Assembly (NCBI GenBank): GCA_963736305.1
Contig: CAVTOD010000008.1
Span: 248,001-312,000, forward strand
DNA length: 64,000 nt
Source of the DNA: DASUPK01 sp963736305
Lineage (GTDB): Bacteria; Actinomycetota; Thermoleophilia; Solirubrobacterales; 70-9
Direction: 5' to 3'
Part shown: piece by piece, positions 61,247 to 64,000 of the stretch
How positions within the stretch are numbered: position 1 is the first letter of the stretch
Layout of the letters: each line of letters starts with the position of its first letter
Position numbers and translations under genes: made by a program
Notes under the pieces: generated by a model
What the model saw: the letters and a program-made list of their open reading frames with translations, nothing else
Told to the model about the DNA's origin: nothing
Database searches by the model: none

Positions 61247-62151
61247 CCCTTCGCGAGCTTCACCTTCTTGGTTGCCGTAGTGGGATCGGCGCCGGCAGCG
61301 GTGTAGCTGAACTTCGCTTTCAGCCTCACCTTGCCCTTCTCGTTGAGCGTCTTCCTGGCCTTGCCAGTCGCCTTGATCTTCAGCGTTATGGTGGATGCCG
61401 CCATCCGTGCCGCGACCTGCGCCGAGGCCCCCTTCACGCCCTTTCCGCGCAGGGCGAGTGTGCCCGGGCCAGGGACGCTGACACCGATCAAGGCCGTGCC
61501 GTTCTTCTTGCGCTTCACCTTGCCGAAGGTCACCGGGATCGAGCTCGCGGTCCCGCTGATCGACCAAGCGAGTTCACTGTCGCCCGATGGGAAGCAGGTC
61601 TTCTGAGGCGTCCAATCGAGGCAGCTGCCGGACACATAGCCACCTCCGGGATTGCGGAAGGCGGCCGAGTTCCCATCCTGGACAGTGCGGGTCTGCCAGG
61701 CCCAGGTGATGGTCGCGTAGAACGCATGGGTCTGCTGGACCGAGATCCAATACGTCCCGGGAACCGTCGAGCGCGGGAGCGCCGGCGAGCGGGACCGAGT
61801 AGTTCGGGTAGTTGCCTGCTGAGACGCCCAAGTCCTGGAAGAGTTGCGCGCCGGGGAGCGTCCCCGCAGTCCCGTAGATCCAGGCGTTCACGAGCCTGGA
61901 GGCGGCACCGACATCAGCGCCGATCAGGTCGAGGCTGGTGAGCTGCCAGCGCTGCCCGGGCGGGACGGTGAAGTCGTCCGCCGACTGGTTGTCGAGGACG
62001 TCCTGCCCGTCGTAGTCGTCGGAGGGGTTCGAATAGAAGCCGAGGTGATCGCTCTGATCGTGCAGCACCTTCGCCTGCGTACCGCGGCGGGCAGCGCCAG
62101 CGCCAGGCCAACAGCACCCACCAACGAGAGCTTTCTGACCAACGCATCCAC
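61243..62151 (-). pseudogene. Secreted beta-rich protein with two frameshifts
   Basis: GTG 62151 (GGAGGGGAG upstream) codes a signal peptide (RKLSLVGAVGLALALPAA). A shift at about 62085 continues KVLHDQSDHLGFYSNPSDDY to LFQDLGVSAGNYPNYSVPLA; a shift at about 61775 continues GTYWISVQQTHAFYATITWA to ELAWSISGTASSIPVTFG and the Lys-rich end LRLKAKFSYT-like region with TKKVKLAKG. Joined it is about 300 residues. The terminal domain (VPGPGTLALRGKGVKG) is common in secreted proteins of this lineage; the function is unknown. Confidence 0.65.
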
Positions 62152-62212
62152 GCGATCTCCCCTCCGATCCCTCGGCTGAACGTGCGGCGAGCTTACCGCG
62201 GTGCCGCCGGCC

Positions 62213-62785
62213 TCAGAGCCCGAGGCCGCGCACGCCGGGCTCGTTCCAGCCCAGGTGGTGCGCCAGCTCATGCTTCACCGTTCGCTCGACCTGGGCCCGA
62301 AGCAGGTACGGGTCGTGTCCGAAGTCGCGCTCCAGCGTGTCCTGGTAGATCACGATCCGATCGGGATAGATGTCGCGGGCGACCGTGCCGCCCATGTACA
62401 TCCCGTAGGCGCGGTGCTCGTGCCCGAGGTTCGAGATCACCACCGGCGTGTCCGCGAGCAGCGCCTGGAACTCCGGCGGCAGGTTGTCGATCGCCTCGAT
62501 CACCAGGAGGTCGAACTCGCTCGGCGGATAGTCGGGAGCCGGCAGCGTGGCGAGCGCCTCACTGCGATCGACGAGCTTCCGGAACTCGGGCTCGGGCATC
62601 TCGCTCCCGATCGCCATCGTCGTCACCCAGGCGGTGATCAGCACGATCGCCACCGCCCCGACCAGGATCGTCATCAGGCCACCGAGGTGGGCGAACGACG
62701 GCGGGTTGAAGAACAACAGCAGGCAACCGGCGAGGAAGGCGGCGAAGGCCGCGGCCCGGAGCGGGGGAAGGAGGATCTCCCTCAT
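62213..62785 (-). CDS. Membrane-anchored DUF1025-type minimal metallopeptidase
   Basis: A 190-residue protein with two membrane helices (PLRAAAFAAFLAGCLLLFF; LGGLMTILVGAVAIVLITAW) followed by a minimal zincin domain: FDLLVIEAIDNLPPEFQALL, DRIVIYQDTLERDF and the zinc motif VKHELAHHLGW (HExxH). The helices are an addition to the usual stand-alone domain. Substrates are unknown. ATG 62785. Confidence 0.85.
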   Translation of the reverse strand: MREILLPPLRAAAFAAFLAGCLLLFFNPPSFAHLGGLMTILVGAVAIVLITAWVTTMAIGSEMPEPEFRKLVDRSEALATLPAPDYPPSEFDLLVIEAIDNLPPEFQALLADTPVVISNLGHEHRAYGMYMGGTVARDIYPDRIVIYQDTLERDFGHDPYLLRAQVERTVKHELAHHLGWNEPGVRGLGL

Positions 62786-62866
62786 GTCATTGAGGTTAGG
62801 GAGTGCCCCGAGCTCGGCGCGATAATCGGGTGATAAGTGCCCAGTCGTAGTAGCCTCGGCGGCGCA

Positions 62867-63409
62867 ATGAGAGCTTCTCGACGAACGGTTCGGGTCCTCG
62901 CCCTGGCAGGCACTACATGCGCCGCCCTGGCGGTCTCGGCGTCGCTCACCGTCGCCAAGGACCCCAAGTGGGTAGGCCCGGTCAGCCAACCGCCCCTGTC
63001 CTTCGGGCAGGCCTCGGTCGAGCTCAAGGTTCACTTCGGACGCAAGAGCCACGGGAGCAAGAAGTTCATTCCCAAGAACCTCCTGGCGAAGGAGATCAAC
63101 GTCTACATCCACTGCGCGGACGGCATGGATTACTACCCGACCGACGGCGGCGGCGGCGACGCGCCGACTGCGGCCCACGTCGCCCTCGAGGAAACGATCT
63201 TCGTCAAGAAGAACAAGACCTTCAATGTCACCGACACCACCCGCGGCGACGTCGACAGCGGCACCTTCAACTTCCAGGGTAGGTTCACCGGCCACTCAGC
63301 CAGCGGCACGCTCCGCATCGAGAACCACCGCAACAACGGCTCCCCGCCCCCGAACGACGATCTGACCTGCGACAGCGGCGTTCTGAGCTGGACGGCCTTG
63401 GCGCCGTAG
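62867..63409 (+). CDS. Secreted hypothetical protein
   Basis: A 180-residue exported protein with signal peptide (RTVRVLALAGTTCAALAVSA) and a beta-rich body: ELKVHFGRKSHGSKKFIPKN, TFNVTDTTRGDVDSGTFNFQ and GHSASGTLRIEN. Two Cys (IHCADG; LTCDSG) could form a disulfide. This fold recurs among secreted proteins of the lineage; no function is known. The frame is open to 62837; ATG 62867 fits the signal peptide. Confidence 0.7.
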   Translation: MRASRRTVRVLALAGTTCAALAVSASLTVAKDPKWVGPVSQPPLSFGQASVELKVHFGRKSHGSKKFIPKNLLAKEINVYIHCADGMDYYPTDGGGGDAPTAAHVALEETIFVKKNKTFNVTDTTRGDVDSGTFNFQGRFTGHSASGTLRIENHRNNGSPPPNDDLTCDSGVLSWTALAP

Positions 63410-63440
63410 CCCCGCACTAGTCCGGGAGTACATTGGGGCC

Positions 63441-64000
63441 TTGGCCCCGGACCAGCCGCCCGAGAAGCGGTCATCACCGCAGAACCCACCGCCCGACGCC
63501 GGCCATCCGCCCGGCTGGCGCGTGGACCCCGCGCCCGACGGACGCGGCGCACCGCCGCCCGCCAAGCCGCCGATGATCCCGCGGAGCAGGACGTTCATCG
63601 CCTTCCTGCTCGGGCTGCTGGCGGTGAACCTCCTGCTCTCGTTCCTGACCAGCGGCGCGCCGGATCGCGAGCGGGTCCCCTACCAGCCCTTCTTCGTCAA
63701 CCAGGTGAGGGCGCACAACGTCAGCGAGATCAGCTCGAAGGAGAACTCCATCGAGGGGCAGCTGAAGGGTGAGGCGACCTACGACCCGCCCGGCGACGCC
63801 AAGCCGGTGAAGGTCACCAAGTTCAAGACCGAGGTCCCGGCCTTCATCGATCCCGCCCAGGTCACCACCCTCCTCGCCGAGGGAGGAGTCGTCATCAATG
63901 CCGAGGCGCCGGACACGGGCCGCTCGCTGATTGGCTCGCTGCTGCTCGGCTTCCTCCCGGCGCTCTTGATCATCGGCTTTTTCATCTGGATCGCGCGCCG
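63441..64000 (+). CDS. ftsH: N-terminal part of ATP-dependent membrane protease FtsH, cut by window edge
   Basis: From TTG 63441 the frame codes a Pro-rich cytoplasmic leader, a membrane helix (FIAFLLGLLAVNLLLSFLTS), the periplasmic FtsH_ext domain (YQPFFVNQVRAHNVSEISSK to PGDAKPVKVTKFKTEVPAF and LLAEGGVVINAEAPDTG) and a second helix (LLLGFLPALLIIGFFIWIAR) at the edge. The AAA+ and zinc protease domains lie outside. An ATG at 63573 is an alternative start. Confidence 0.85.
   Translation, partial: MAPDQPPEKRSSPQNPPPDAGHPPGWRVDPAPDGRGAPPPAKPPMIPRSRTFIAFLLGLLAVNLLLSFLTSGAPDRERVPYQPFFVNQVRAHNVSEISSKENSIEGQLKGEATYDPPGDAKPVKVTKFKTEVPAFIDPAQVTTLLAEGGVVINAEAPDTGRSLIGSLLLGFLPALLIIGFFIWIAR

Overview
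The window is high-GC DNA (roughly two thirds G+C by eye, with strong G/C preference at third codon positions) from an actinobacterium. The gene set points to class Thermoleophilia (Solirubrobacterales-like): a comF-hpf-secA-prfB core, FtsEX followed by an S41 protease, split transketolase, a bifunctional PGI/PMI, secreted proteins with Lys-rich tails, and many GTG/TTG starts in 4-base stop-start overlaps. The lineage is an inference from gene content and order; there is no rRNA gene to confirm it. No tRNA, CRISPR array, integrase or intact insertion sequence was seen.

1-11 kb: cell-envelope and nucleotide-sugar genes (LCP ligase, UDP-glucose dehydrogenase, two sugar-1-phosphate nucleotidyltransferases, PGI/PMI), adenosylhomocysteinase, the ribosome-rescue hydrolase ArfB and a secreted sugar dehydrogenase with a polylysine tail. 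10-19 kb: comF, hpf, secA, a cupin, an M28 peptidase, a methyltransferase, a frameshifted histidine kinase and prfB, whose reading requires the classical +1 frameshift at CTT-TGA-C. 19-33 kb: an ECF sigma factor coupled to an O6-alkylguanine methyltransferase, nadC, tandem NTF2-fold proteins, a GGDEF/EAL protein, an Fpg-type glycosylase with a degenerate zinc finger, nadA, a methylamine-dehydrogenase-like (mau-like) locus, a lipoprotein and split transketolase.

33-43 kb: ftsE-ftsX-S41 protease-RNase R-smpB, a very long membrane-anchored coiled-coil protein ending in a ComEA-like HhH domain, a 3-hydroxyisobutyrate dehydrogenase-type enzyme and ssrA (tmRNA). SmpB, RNase R and tmRNA form the trans-translation system; with ArfB and HPF the window is rich in ribosome-rescue and hibernation functions.

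43-64 kb: accessory region with small membrane or basic proteins, a LolA-like protein with an ABC exporter, a cluster of gene remnants (47.4-48.1 kb), an ECF41-type sigma factor diverging from an MFS exporter across two facing ECF41-type promoters, an ArsR-SRPBCC-DHFR cluster with a palindromic operator, FAD oxidases flanking a patatin, secreted proteins and the 5' part of ftsH. Nine of the ten broken genes lie to the right of 40.8 kb; this is either real decay or local sequencing error.

The most unusual items are the mau-like locus at 26.6-29.6 kb (MauE-MauD fusion, Tat-exported Cys-rich MauA-like protein, CcdA-propeller fusion) with a long inverted repeat over a ribosome binding site, and the ECF41 sigma/MFS divergent promoter pair.
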